Origin: Porticoccaceae bacterium
Lineage (GTDB): Bacteria; Pseudomonadota; Gammaproteobacteria; Pseudomonadales; Porticoccaceae
Reading direction: 5' to 3'
Length of the DNA stretch: 49,685 bases
Assembly: GCA_024959305.1 (NCBI GenBank)
Contig: JANXGQ010000010.1
Coordinates: forward strand, 1-49,685
Shown: positions 34,500-43,624 of the stretch, in pieces
How the letters are laid out: every line of letters begins with the position of its first letter
Numbering within the stretch: the first letter of the stretch is position 1
The notes under the pieces: model-generated
Seen by the model: only the letters and a program-made list of their open reading frames with translations
What the model was told of the DNA's origin: nothing
Databases searched by the model: none
Program-made: the position numbers and the translations under genes

Positions 34500-34621
34500 T
34501 GAGATACTGCGCGCAGTAATCAGAGTCGCAGATGGTCGATATTGAGATCGTGATCTGTACAGTTCGACTCTGTATTGAGAACCTATTTCCCAAAGATCAG
34601 TTTGATATTATTCCAGCTTGA
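34498..34621 (+). pseudogene. rng: Remnant of RNase G gene (rng/cafA)
   Basis: In frame with 34501, the bases encode EILRAVIRV followed by an in-frame TGA (34543), resembling EIMREIVRV of E. coli RNase G. One frame over, 34577-34621 encodes ENLFPKDQFDIIPA and then TGA, matching the RNase G C-terminus EPLYNQEQFDVVMM in position and character. In E. coli these two pieces are about 67 residues apart end to end; here only 118 bases remain, so about 80 bases are missing along with everything upstream. The locus is exactly where rng sits between maf and yhdP. E. coli sequences are from memory. Confidence 0.72.
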
Positions 34622-34866
34622 ACCTAGAAGCCTCAGTTGGACACAGGATTTGCGCTGAGAAATAAGGTTGCAAGACAAGGCGCCGCTCGCAGGTAATGGC
34701 CGTAGCCCTTGGCAAGAGCGGGAACAACGGATTGCGGCCTTAGAGCCAGCGCAAAACGTTGTAGCGTTTTTGAATTCTCCTGCAGGCTGCACAGAATGAT
34801 TTGAGTTTTTAATGGCATTTCAACATCTTACGCAAGATATAAGTGATCAACTGAGGTTTTTAGGTT
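34621..34866. mobile_element. MITE-like 246-bp element, copy B (inverted relative to copy A)
   Basis: Terminal inverted repeats are AACCTAGAAGCCTCAGTT (34621-34638) and AACTGAGGTTTTTAGGTT (34849-34866), differing at two of 18 pairs. The reverse complement aligns to copy A over the full 246 bases with no gap; within the 183-base ORF segment 23 bases differ. As with copy A, the first base of the element is the final A of a TGA stop (that of the rng remnant). It lies ten bases before the yhdP start. No transposase is present. Confidence 0.85.
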
Positions 34867-34876
34867 GAAGGACCAG

Positions 34877-37800
34877 ATGGTTAACAGCTTGACTACAACA
34901 ATGAAATTATTGGCTCGTTGGCTTTGGCTCGGGATCTTTCTTTTGATCGTCGGGACGGTAATTTTTATCTTTTTGGGGCGACAGACAATTGGCAGTCTGG
35001 ATCAACTCCGGCCCACTATTCAATCATTTATCGCATCTAGCACTGGTATGCAGGTCAATCTGGGAGAGCTCAAGGGCGAGTGGCCCCAGCTGATTCCAAT
35101 TGTAGACGTTGCCAGTATTGAAATTGTCGATGCAGATCAGGCCCCTATTCTCAGTCTCCAACAGGGCCGAGCAGATCTTGATTTATTTAATACGATCAGA
35201 TTCAGAACGCCTATTTGGCGCGAGTTAGTGATTGAAGAATTGGATATTAATTTTGTTGAAGATGCCACGGGCCATTGGCGCCTGAAAGGTTTTAGTGGCG
35301 AATCTGATTCAGACCTAGATATTATCATCCAGCCATTTTTGTTTAGTCGACTTATTCGCTTAAAGTCAGTGTCAATTAATCTGCAATCTTTTTCAGGTAA
35401 AACGCTCCAAGTTTTCGGTGATGAAATGCTGATAGAGAACGATGCAGACTTTCATCGCACTCAGTTATCGCTGAGTTTCTCCAGAGATGATACGCCTGCC
35501 TATGTTGTATTGGAGGGCCATGGAGATCCCTCTGATTTGGAGTCATTCCATGCCGAGGGCTACCTTAAGTTTGAGCAACTTAATCTGTCTGAACCGCTAC
35601 TTGCCCTGACCAAGTCCTTAATGCCGGAGCTATTTGAAAACCTCACCCAATCAAAAATAGAAGCTGGGGGAGAAATCTGGGTTGATATCCATTCTGGTGG
35701 GGCGCTAGATTTTGAAGGAGATCTAGCGGTGTCATCTGTGCCTCTCAACTGGTTGGCCGACGTCCCCCCGATCTCCGATGTCAAGACAGAGTTAACCGGT
35801 TGGTATACGCCGGGACAGGATTGGGGTGCGCGGTTACAGGCTCTTAAATTTGATTGGGCTGCTACCCGTATTGACCCTTTCGATATGCAGGTTACCCAGC
35901 ATCTGGGATCCAGTTGGCAAGAATTTGCTATTTCTGTCAATCATTTGGATTTGACATTGTTGAGCAAACTGTTGCGAGAAACACAAATTCCGGCAACAAA
36001 AATATTAGGTATTTTGGATAAAATGCGTCCAAGTGGAAGCCTCTCCTCGCTCAGCTTGGGTAAAAATGAACGTGGCTATTATGTGTCTGCCAACCTAGAT
36101 GGTTTGCATATACTCCCCTATAAGAGCGTACCTGGGGTTAAAGGTATCAATGGCTATCTTGAGTTGCATGGGGGCGGTGGGCTGTTTCATATTGCAGATA
36201 GCGATGGTTTTGAGATCTTTTTTCCAAAAGTCTATCGGGATTATTTATGGATTGATCAGGCTCAGGGCAGCGTTTACGTTGACTGGCAGTCAGCTAAAAA
36301 TGTTCTGTTAGTGCGCAGTGATCCGATTGCAACCAAAGTTGCAGCCGGTGAAAGTCAGATAATGTTTTCTATTGAGCAGCCCCGGCCCTCTGGGGGGCGC
36401 GCGCCAGAATTTAATTTGGTTATTGGCGGTCGTGATTTAGAGGTAAGTCAGGGTACAACTTTGCTGCCCTATAAAATGCCTGAAGCGCTCTCAAAATGGA
36501 TAAAGACTGCGATTGCGGACGGAAATTTGCAGGAGTTTGGTCTGCTGTTTCGCAGCGGCCCCCCCAAAAAAAATCGACTGTCTAGAACAACTCAGTTAAT
36601 GTTAAATGCTGAGAAAACCGAGATAAAATTTCATCCACAGTGGCCGCAATTAAGTGACATTAATGGCTTATTTATGGTCGATGACGGCACTTTAAGTTCT
36701 CAGGTCTCCTCTGCTGCATTGGGACGGGCAAGCGTAGTTCAAGCGACAGCTAAATACAGTCCTTCGCAGCCGGTCGAGCAGCGGAGACTGATCGTTGATG
36801 CCTCTTTGCAAGCGGGTCTGTCTGAGGCGATGGATATTCTAATCCATTCACCTCTCAGAAAAAAACTGGGTCCTATTGTGGATTGGCACTATGTTGGTCA
36901 AAGCCAAACACAGGTGCACCTTGAAATTCCGTTGGCCACAGGGGCGGCTCAACCCCCAATTTCTGGAGACTACCAGATTTCTTCGCTTCTCAATAATGCG
37001 CTTGTCTCGATTGCCGATTCGCCTATTGAGCTAGAAGAGATCTCTGGTGCAATTGAATTTTCCTCCGAGAGCGGTCTGTATTCTGACAATTTGATCGGAA
37101 CTCTGTGGCAACAGCCACTGAGTGCAAAAATATTTAAATCGGATAACCAGCAAAAAGTGGCTCTTAAAACCACTGTGAAACCGACCAGTTTGAAGCAATT
37201 TATTGATTTTCCTTGGGGTAGCGTTGTCTCTGGTGTCATTCCTGTCGAGGGTACGTTGAATATTGATTTGCAACACCCGGATAGGCCAGTAACACTGCAT
37301 CTCGCTAGTTTGATGCAGGGCACAGAATTAACAATGCCCGATCCACTGGGCAAGCCAGCAGAAGAGGCAAGAGCGCTGGGCATCACTCTGTACTTCGATC
37401 CAGACTTTAATCGCCTAGAGGGCAATTTAGGGGATTTGTTGCTGACCGATCTTTATTTCCAACAGGGTGGTTTCCAAAAAGGGCTGGTGAGCTATGATCG
37501 TTTGGCGACATTGCCTGAGAATGGCGAGTTGTTGGTGGCGGCCTACCTGCCCACCACGGATTTAGCCATTTGGCAGCCGGTAACTACGCTGTTTTCGGGC
37601 AATAATAAAGATGTAACAAGGCTATGGAATACAGTTTTTGATTTTCAATTTGATCATTTGAGTTTGGCAGCTGTTGATATAGAGGCTATTGGTGCAGAAG
37701 TAAGAGCCTTGGAGGCGGGCATTCATGTGGCGTTCACTAGCAGTTTAGCTGATGGTCAGGTGACTTTGCCATGGGATAAATATCGCGCGCCAGTGGTTGA

Positions 37801-38740
37801 CTTAACCAGACTCCAGCTACCGAATTTGGCGGTTAAGGATTCGACGGCAATAGATCCAAGACAGTTTACAGCACTGGATGTCTCGGTGGATCAGTTCTCT
37901 GTGGGTGAAAAGGCCTTCGGCTCCCTATCTTTTGAGTTGCGACCAGAACTTTCGGGGGCAGCTTTTAATAATATTTCAGGTAATTTATTTGGACTGCGTC
38001 CCGGTATATTTGAAGCTGAAGCGCCGACTGAATTTTTTTGGGGCTACGATGGGCAGGCTCATTTAAGCAAGATCGTGGGTCCAGTGGGTGTCGACAATAT
38101 AGGTGATCTATTTCGTGGTCTCGGTATGCCAGAGGTTCTAGACAGCAAGTCAGGTAAACTCTATGTCGACCTCTCTTGGCAGGGAAAGCCCTGGGCTATC
38201 AGTAAAGAAAACCTCAAAGGTGATTTTAAAGTCAATTTGAGCGATGGTAGCTTTTATCGGTCTCCCCGGGGAGCGGGGGTGGCTCTTAAGGCGATCAGTC
38301 TTTTTAATTTCGCCAACTGGTTACGTCGATTGCAGTTGGATTTTTCTGACGTAGTAGGTCAAAAATTAGCCTACAACAGCTTGGATGGCACTCTGAGCTT
38401 TAATCAGGGGGTGTTCAGTCTGGATGAGCCGCTAAAAATGCGTATGCCCTCCGGACGCATGAGTATGGCAGGCGACTTCAATCTTATAGATGAAACCGTT
38501 GATGCGCAGCTAATAGCCACACTGCCGGTGGCGACTAATCTTCCCTGGTTGGTGGGCCTTGCCGGCGGACTACCTGCTGCTGTAGGTGTTTATATCACCA
38601 GTAAACTTGTGGAAAAACAGGTTGATCGGCTGTCGAGTATCAGCTATACCCTGTCTGGTCCCTGGGACGACATTGAAGTGTCGGTCAATGAAATTTTTGC
38701 CGCTGAGCTTCCAGAAACCTCAGGCCTTTCAGATCAGTAA
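34877..38740 (+). CDS. yhdP: YhdP (AsmA-like) envelope lipid-transport protein
   Basis: YhdP is a very large AsmA-like protein that bridges the inner and outer membranes and supports phospholipid transport to the outer membrane. One N-terminal membrane helix (about residues 10-32, WLWLGIFLLIVGTVIFIFLG) is followed by over 1,200 residues of periplasmic beta-rich sequence, with the DUF3971 region and the C-terminal AsmA-like segment (AISLFNFANWLRRLQLDFSD; LVGLAGGLPAAVGVYITSKL). ATG 34877 has AAGGA four bases upstream; the TTG at 34865 lies inside the repeat element. Gene order maf-[rng]-yhdP-nit matches pseudomonads. Confidence 0.92.
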   Translation: MVNSLTTTMKLLARWLWLGIFLLIVGTVIFIFLGRQTIGSLDQLRPTIQSFIASSTGMQVNLGELKGEWPQLIPIVDVASIEIVDADQAPILSLQQGRADLDLFNTIRFRTPIWRELVIEELDINFVEDATGHWRLKGFSGESDSDLDIIIQPFLFSRLIRLKSVSINLQSFSGKTLQVFGDEMLIENDADFHRTQLSLSFSRDDTPAYVVLEGHGDPSDLESFHAEGYLKFEQLNLSEPLLALTKSLMPELFENLTQSKIEAGGEIWVDIHSGGALDFEGDLAVSSVPLNWLADVPPISDVKTELTGWYTPGQDWGARLQALKFDWAATRIDPFDMQVTQHLGSSWQEFAISVNHLDLTLLSKLLRETQIPATKILGILDKMRPSGSLSSLSLGKNERGYYVSANLDGLHILPYKSVPGVKGINGYLELHGGGGLFHIADSDGFEIFFPKVYRDYLWIDQAQGSVYVDWQSAKNVLLVRSDPIATKVAAGESQIMFSIEQPRPSGGRAPEFNLVIGGRDLEVSQGTTLLPYKMPEALSKWIKTAIADGNLQEFGLLFRSGPPKKNRLSRTTQLMLNAEKTEIKFHPQWPQLSDINGLFMVDDGTLSSQVSSAALGRASVVQATAKYSPSQPVEQRRLIVDASLQAGLSEAMDILIHSPLRKKLGPIVDWHYVGQSQTQVHLEIPLATGAAQPPISGDYQISSLLNNALVSIADSPIELEEISGAIEFSSESGLYSDNLIGTLWQQPLSAKIFKSDNQQKVALKTTVKPTSLKQFIDFPWGSVVSGVIPVEGTLNIDLQHPDRPVTLHLASLMQGTELTMPDPLGKPAEEARALGITLYFDPDFNRLEGNLGDLLLTDLYFQQGGFQKGLVSYDRLATLPENGELLVAAYLPTTDLAIWQPVTTLFSGNNKDVTRLWNTVFDFQFDHLSLAAVDIEAIGAEVRALEAGIHVAFTSSLADGQVTLPWDKYRAPVVDLTRLQLPNLAVKDSTAIDPRQFTALDVSVDQFSVGEKAFGSLSFELRPELSGAAFNNISGNLFGLRPGIFEAEAPTEFFWGYDGQAHLSKIVGPVGVDNIGDLFRGLGMPEVLDSKSGKLYVDLSWQGKPWAISKENLKGDFKVNLSDGSFYRSPRGAGVALKAISLFNFANWLRRLQLDFSDVVGQKLAYNSLDGTLSFNQGVFSLDEPLKMRMPSGRMSMAGDFNLIDETVDAQLIATLPVATNLPWLVGLAGGLPAAVGVYITSKLVEKQVDRLSSISYTLSGPWDDIEVSVNEIFAAELPETSGLSDQ

Positions 38741-38754
38741 ATGCGAATTATGGA

Positions 38755-39594
38755 ATGACAATGAATGGGATAATCAGCGTTGCCGCCATACAGTCAAGGC
38801 CACTAAAAACCCTTGATGCTAACTTAAGTAATGTTCAAGAATTACTGGTTGAGGCGGCACGTCGTGGCTCAAGAATAGTGGTATTGCCAGAAAATTTCGC
38901 CTATTACAATCAGTCGGATTTACAGTTGATAGGCCGCAGGGAAGCGACTAGTTCTGGGCCGGTAAGACAGTTTTTAGCTGAGCAGGCGAAGCATCTTGGG
39001 ATGTGGATAGTTGGTGGTACAATACCTGTGATTGATGGCTCCTCGAAACCTTTTGCTAGATCACTGGTATACAGTCCCAGAGGCGATTGTGTTGACTATT
39101 ATGACAAGATCCATTTATTCGACGCCGATATTGAATCTGCGGCTACTAAAAGTAGTTATTCTGAATCAGACCACTACAGTCATGGACGGCTGATTAAGAC
39201 TGCTATGACCGATTATTGCAGGCTGGGTCTAACAGTGTGCTACGACCTCAGGTTTGCTGCTCTGTATCAACAACTTGCTCTGGCGAAGTCGCAAATTGTT
39301 GCTGTCCCAGCTGCCTTCACAGCAATTACAGGTAGAGATCATTGGGAGCTTCTTTTGCGAGCTCGCGCGGTGGAAAATCAATTTTTTGTCATTGGTGCTA
39401 ATTTGGTGGATCGAGATAACTGTTCACGTGGTTTGTGGGGTGGCAGTGCGATTATTGATCCCTGGGGTACAGTTTTAGCTAGTATTGAAGACGGAGTTGG
39501 CGTGGTGACTGCCGATATTAATTTGACAATGATTGATCAGGTACGGCTAAGAATGCCGATGCATCAGCACAAAAGGCTTAACTTTCCCAGTTAG
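38755..39594 (+). CDS. Carbon-nitrogen hydrolase (Nit1-type amidase)
   Basis: The nitrilase-superfamily catalytic triad is visible: Glu in VVLPENFAYY, Lys in YYDKIHLFD, and Cys in LGLTVCYDLRF. Nit1-type enzymes hydrolyse deaminated glutathione in some organisms, which is the likely role but unproven here. At 279 residues it is complete; ATG 38755 or 38761 could start translation. The gene usually followed by tldD instead meets yjgA convergently, the two stop codons overlapping by four bases. Confidence 0.92.
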   Translation: MTMNGIISVAAIQSRPLKTLDANLSNVQELLVEAARRGSRIVVLPENFAYYNQSDLQLIGRREATSSGPVRQFLAEQAKHLGMWIVGGTIPVIDGSSKPFARSLVYSPRGDCVDYYDKIHLFDADIESAATKSSYSESDHYSHGRLIKTAMTDYCRLGLTVCYDLRFAALYQQLALAKSQIVAVPAAFTAITGRDHWELLLRARAVENQFFVIGANLVDRDNCSRGLWGGSAIIDPWGTVLASIEDGVGVVTADINLTMIDQVRLRMPMHQHKRLNFPS

Positions 39595-40094
39595 TCAGCT
39601 AATTCTTTGAGGTATTTAAATAGTTTGCGACTTGCGGTTGGCGGCTTTTTAAGCTCTATTTCTCGGTTAGCCTGCCTTTGTAGGTTTCGCAACTGTTGTC
39701 GATCAGCATCTGGATAGATTGCTATCAGTGCCTCGATGGCACTGTCGCCCTCATTAATAAGGCGTTCTCTCCATGTCTCTAGCTTGGAAAAATGCTGTCG
39801 GTAGGTCTGAGACTGATGATTGAGTCTATTCATAGACTGCTCAATCTCTGCGAGGTCTAAATTGCGCATTAATTTGCCGATATACTGGATTTGACGGCGC
39901 CTAGCATCACGATTTTTTAGTCTCCGAGCCTCGTAGATGGCACTTTTAAGAGATTCATCGAGGTCAAATTTTTGCAAATGATTCTCGGGCATATCTACTA
40001 GCTGCTCACCCAGATTCTTTAATTTTTGGCTATCTCTTTTTAGCTGAGATCTACTAGGAATACCTAGTGTGGGGTCATTTTTTTGTTCAGACAT
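39591..40094 (-). CDS. darP: Ribosome-associated protein YjgA/DarP
   Basis: DarP (YjgA) binds the large ribosomal subunit during late assembly. The sequence shows the family pattern: PSRSQLKRDSQKLKNLGEQLVDMP near the N-terminus, ARRLKNRDARRRQIQYIGKLMR in the centre, and basic, helical composition throughout. It has no signal or membrane segment. The start overlaps the mgtE stop by one base (TGATG). In Pseudomonas yjgA lies between tldD and pmbA; both are missing from this locus. Confidence 0.93.
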   Translation of the reverse strand: MSEQKNDPTLGIPSRSQLKRDSQKLKNLGEQLVDMPENHLQKFDLDESLKSAIYEARRLKNRDARRRQIQYIGKLMRNLDLAEIEQSMNRLNHQSQTYRQHFSKLETWRERLINEGDSAIEALIAIYPDADRQQLRNLQRQANREIELKKPPTASRKLFKYLKELAD

Positions 40095-41443
40095 CAGGTC
40101 AAAAATATTGCGGCAAGGCCGAGAAAGGAAACAAAGCCGACAACATCCGTAATGGTGGTGAGTATCACTGTCCCTGCAAGCGCTGGGTCAATCTTCATCA
40201 GTTTTAGCAGTATTGGCAAAAGGGTCCCGGAAAGTGCGGCTGCCATTAGGTTGATAACCATGGCTAGACCAATAATAAGGGCCATGGTGGCATCTTGAAA
40301 CCACAGGGACACGATGCAACCCACAACCAGTGCGTAGAGCAGACCATTGATAGCGCCCACCGCAAATTCTTTACTGAGGAGCCAGTTTAAATTTCCACGC
40401 TCGATCTGCCCCAGAGCCATGCCCCTGATGACTACGGTCAATGTTTGGCTTCCGGCAACGCCCCCCATGCTGGCCACAATAGGCATTAAAATGGCCAGAG
40501 CTACCACCTTATCCAGAGTGGCTTCGAAAAGGCTAATCGCAGTTGAGGCAAGGATTGCCGTCAGTAAATTGACGCCGAGCCATACGGCGCGGCGCGGTGC
40601 AGTTTTACCGATAGACGAGAAGGTGTCCTCGGTATCTCTTAAGCCAGCCATTGCCAATAGGGAGTGGTCGGCATCTTCAACAATAACGTCGACCACATCA
40701 TCAATGGTAATGCGGCCAACAAGGTGCTGATGGTCATCTACTACCGGCGCTGATACCAAATCGTGACGCTGGAATAACTGTGCCACTTCAGAATCGGTGA
40801 GATCGACGTGAATAGCGCGAACTTGTGTATGCATTACTTCCCTCACGGTGGTGTTGGGAGGGGAGATCAACAACTTGCTCAACGGCAGGTTACCGAGAAA
40901 TTTGTCGTTGCGATTTACAATAAAAAGATTGTCTGTAATATCTGGAATTTCCTCAAAGCGACGTAGATATCGAAGCACAACATCCACGGTAATATCGGGT
41001 CGTACCGTAATGACTTCGGTATCCATTAGCCCGCCGGCAGTATCCTCATCATAAGTGAGTACTGACTCCACACGCTGTCGATCCTGCACAGACATAGCTA
41101 GCAGGACTTCTGGAATAACTCGATCAGGCAGTTGCTGAAGAATATCTACAATATCATCTACATTGAGTCCCTCTGTCAGTGAGGCGACCTCAGCGCTGTC
41201 CATTTCACGAAGAAATTCCAGTTTAATTTCATCGGACAACTCGTGAATGACTTCGCCTGATATTTCTGGATCAACTAACTCCCAGAGGATACGTCGGAAT
41301 TTGGGCGGTGCAGTTTCTAATTGGTGAGCTACATCTGGAGGGGATAAATTATTGAGGATATGCCTAACCTGATTTAATGTGACCGAGTCGATCGCGTTAC
41401 CAAGTCTCGCTAGTAGATTGTTGTGATCTGCTGTGTTGGTCAT
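40094..41443 (-). CDS. mgtE: Magnesium transporter MgtE
   Basis: MgtE is a Mg2+-gated homodimeric channel. The N-terminal superhelical domain (ELVDPEISGEVIHELSDE, LREMDSAEVASL) is followed by two CBS domains (TVDVVLRYLRR and VVDDHQHLVGRITIDDVVDV) and about five membrane helices including the pore segment (LAILMPIVASMGGVAGSQTLTVVIRG). The 449 residues are full length. Its 259-base upstream gap carries an inverted repeat at 41571-41676 but no recognised magnesium riboswitch. Confidence 0.95.
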   Translation of the reverse strand: MTNTADHNNLLARLGNAIDSVTLNQVRHILNNLSPPDVAHQLETAPPKFRRILWELVDPEISGEVIHELSDEIKLEFLREMDSAEVASLTEGLNVDDIVDILQQLPDRVIPEVLLAMSVQDRQRVESVLTYDEDTAGGLMDTEVITVRPDITVDVVLRYLRRFEEIPDITDNLFIVNRNDKFLGNLPLSKLLISPPNTTVREVMHTQVRAIHVDLTDSEVAQLFQRHDLVSAPVVDDHQHLVGRITIDDVVDVIVEDADHSLLAMAGLRDTEDTFSSIGKTAPRRAVWLGVNLLTAILASTAISLFEATLDKVVALAILMPIVASMGGVAGSQTLTVVIRGMALGQIERGNLNWLLSKEFAVGAINGLLYALVVGCIVSLWFQDATMALIIGLAMVINLMAAALSGTLLPILLKLMKIDPALAGTVILTTITDVVGFVSFLGLAAIFLT

Positions 41444-41570
41444 GCACCTATTCCCTCAAAAAACCGTTGAGTAGCGGTCATTGGTCGGTAGTTTAACGGT
41501 CTATGACTTCAATCGGTAGGTTTTCCTTTCCCTAGATGCTGGTTTAGTAAAATATATAGGAATTGCTTAG

Positions 41571-41676
41571 TCGACCCTGAAAATCGCCTAACACAATGAT
41601 ATTTATAATTAAATTATCTAAAGTGACTGATTATTTCGATTGAGAACTCATCTACAGGGAGCGATTTTTAGGTCGA
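41571..41676. repeat. 106-bp segment bounded by 16-17-base inverted repeats
   Basis: Left arm TCGACCCTGAAAATCGC (41571-41587) and right arm GCGATTTTTAGGTCGA (41661-41676) are inverted copies with one bulge and one mismatch. The 73-base interior is A+T-rich and has no ORF. It fills much of the mgtE-ptsO gap and could be a short MITE or a long-range transcript stem. No second copy was seen in the window. Confidence 0.4.
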
Positions 41677-41702
41677 ATTTTGTTTGCAATGCAGAGAGTC
41701 GA

Positions 41703-41972
41703 CTACTTACCTTCCCCAAAATAGTCCGCTAGCAACTGAGTAATTTCGTCACAGGCATGGGTTTCGTCGGGCCCATCAAACTCAAAAAGCAGTTCAGTGC
41801 CTTGACTGGCGGCCAGTAACATTAGGGACATAATGCTTTTGGCATCTATGAATGGCGGCTCTTTTCCTGTTCGTATAGCAGATTCATAGCGCCCAGCTGC
41901 AGCTGCCAGTTTGGTAGCAGCTCTGGCATGTAGTCCAAGTTGATTGACTATGGTTAAATTGCGTTGGATCAT
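41703..41972 (-). CDS. ptsO: Nitrogen-PTS phosphocarrier NPr
   Basis: NPr is the HPr-like carrier of the PTS-Ntr chain, passing phosphate from EI-Ntr (PtsP) to PtsN. The active-site His is in NQLGLHARAATKL, and the following Ser-region (FIDAKSIMSLMLLAASQGTEL) is typical of NPr. It is 89 residues, normal. It closes the rpoN-hpf-ptsN-rapZ-ptsO series, 19 bases after rapZ. No sugar EII genes are nearby, which supports the regulatory Ntr role. Confidence 0.94.
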   Translation of the reverse strand: MIQRNLTIVNQLGLHARAATKLAAAAGRYESAIRTGKEPPFIDAKSIMSLMLLAASQGTELLFEFDGPDETHACDEITQLLADYFGEGK

Positions 41973-41991
41973 AGTTTTGGGCTATTCCATG

Positions 41992-42846
41992 CTAGCTGGT
42001 TAATTCTTTGTGGATAACTTGCACAAACTGATGCTGGTTCGAAAAGTGCTCATGAAGCCGATTGGCAATATAGACAGAGCGGTGCTGACCCCCGGTACAG
42101 CCTATAGAAATTGTGAGATAACTGCGGTTGTTGGACTGAAATTTGGGAATCCATCTGGTCAGATAGCCAATAATATCTGCCAACATGGATGCCACATCCA
42201 CCTGGCTCTCCAGAAAAGTAATTACATCGGCATCATGACCGGTCTGAGTGCGAAGTTCCATTTTCCAATAGGGATTGGGTAAGCAGCGGACATCGAATAT
42301 AAAGTCTGAACCATTTGGCATGCCCCGTTTAAAACCGAAACTCTCAAACAGGATAGACATATACTGTTGGCTATTTGGGACAACGGTATTTTTTATCAGA
42401 TCTCTTAATTGATGGAGCGACAGCCCCGATGTGTCAACGGTCAGATTGGCAATATTTGCGATCGGGGACACCAGTTTTTTCTCGAGATCAATGGCCTCCC
42501 TAAGTCCTATTGAGCCACTACTCAGAGGGTGCTTGCGTCTAGTTTCACTGTATCGTCGCAGCAGGTCTGACTGTTGCGCTCGCAAGAAAATCACATCGAC
42601 CTCGACACCAGAATTTTCGATTGTATTTAAGATCTTAGGCATCTTGCTGAGATCTCCAACCAGGTTGCGTGCGTCTATCCCCACGGCTAATTTCAGTTCA
42701 GTGTCACCAACTTTAAGCTGATTAATTAATTCCGGAAGCAAGCTTGAGGGCAAATTGTCGATACAGGTAAATCCAACATCCTCAAGAATGTTGAGCGCTG
42801 AGGTCTTGCCGGACCCCGAATGCCCGCTGATAACAACCAGTCTCAT
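41992..42846 (-). CDS. rapZ: RNase adapter protein RapZ
   Basis: RapZ binds nucleotides and, in enterobacteria, delivers the GlmZ small RNA to RNase E, controlling amino-sugar synthesis. Walker A is GHSGSGKTSAL (residues 8-18), the central region has VDVIFLRAQQSDLLRRYSETRRKHPL, and the C-terminal domain has SIGCTGGQHRSVYIANRL. The 284 residues match the family. It overlaps ptsN by four bases. Confidence 0.95.
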   Translation of the reverse strand: MRLVVISGHSGSGKTSALNILEDVGFTCIDNLPSSLLPELINQLKVGDTELKLAVGIDARNLVGDLSKMPKILNTIENSGVEVDVIFLRAQQSDLLRRYSETRRKHPLSSGSIGLREAIDLEKKLVSPIANIANLTVDTSGLSLHQLRDLIKNTVVPNSQQYMSILFESFGFKRGMPNGSDFIFDVRCLPNPYWKMELRTQTGHDADVITFLESQVDVASMLADIIGYLTRWIPKFQSNNRSYLTISIGCTGGQHRSVYIANRLHEHFSNQHQFVQVIHKELTS

Positions 42847-43316
42847 GGTTTTTTTGTGCGCTCCAATTCAATCATGGTATCGAACAGTTGTTGATGGCTG
42901 TTACATTGGCGGAGTAATTGTCGCGAATGGTCATCCTGCATGATTGTAGCAATTCTTGCCAAAGTGGACAGGTGTTCGTCATTTTTTTCTTCGGGCACCA
43001 CCAGTGCGAAAACTAGATCTACTGGCTGGTCGTCCACAGCATCGAAATCCACTGGAGCTGCAAGTTTTGTTAAGCAGCCATAGATTCTTTTTACCCCAAG
43101 AGTCCTGCAGTGAGGGATGGCAACGCCTTTTCCTATGCCCGTACTGCCCAGCCTTTCGCGGGCCACGAAATTATCAAACAGTATTTCTGACTGTTCACTG
43201 CCACCGCCCAGCTGCGTACTTAACAGTTTTGAGATGTTTTCAAGTACGCGCTTTTTACTGCGACCAGAGAGATGGCAGTCAGTTAACGCCAGAGTAAGTA
43301 CGTCAGAAATTTTCAT
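42843..43316 (-). CDS. ptsN: Nitrogen-PTS EIIA-Ntr protein
   Basis: PtsN receives phosphate from NPr and regulates potassium, nitrogen and envelope functions. The phosphorylated His lies in GIGKGVAIPHCRTLGVKRI, and the EIIA-fructose/mannitol fold continues with VDLVFALVVPEEKNDEHLSTLARI. At 157 residues it is the usual length. It lies between hpf and rapZ in the standard rpoN cluster. Confidence 0.95.
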   Translation of the reverse strand: MKISDVLTLALTDCHLSGRSKKRVLENISKLLSTQLGGGSEQSEILFDNFVARERLGSTGIGKGVAIPHCRTLGVKRIYGCLTKLAAPVDFDAVDDQPVDLVFALVVPEEKNDEHLSTLARIATIMQDDHSRQLLRQCNSHQQLFDTMIELERTKKP

Positions 43317-43323
43317 GCCTAAT

Positions 43324-43611
43324 TTAACGGTCTCTATGCTTTTCTTTGTGTTTAATCAGTTGGCGATCTAGTTTGTCACTCAGGGCATCGATTGCCGCAT
43401 AAAGGTCTTCATGTTCTGCATTTGCGAATAATTCTGCCCCAGAGATATGGACGATTGCCTCAGCTTTTTGGATTAGTTTGTTCACACTAAGGATCACTGC
43501 GGTGCGGTTGATTTGCTCGTAATGGCGTTCTAATTTGGATAGTCTCATTGTGACGTAGTCACGAATTGGATCAGTAATATCTAAATGATGTCCGCTGATG
43601 GTCATTTGCAT
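43324..43611 (-). CDS. hpf: Ribosome hibernation promoting factor (short form)
   Basis: HPF binds the decoding centre of idle ribosomes and promotes 100S dimers with RMF. The sequence MQMTISGHHLDITDPIRDYVTMRLSKL and the basic C-terminal KLDRQLIKHKEKHRDR match the short (95-residue) gammaproteobacterial HPF; there is no long dimerisation domain. Located directly downstream of rpoN (13 bases), as in pseudomonads and enterobacteria. Confidence 0.94.
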   Translation of the reverse strand: MQMTISGHHLDITDPIRDYVTMRLSKLERHYEQINRTAVILSVNKLIQKAEAIVHISGAELFANAEHEDLYAAIDALSDKLDRQLIKHKEKHRDR

Positions 43612-43624
43612 ACTTTTCTCCTTT

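Noticed and set aside
41444..41702. Magnesium riboswitch (M-box) upstream of mgtE
   Set aside because: None of the conserved M-box segments could be found; only the inverted repeat was seen.
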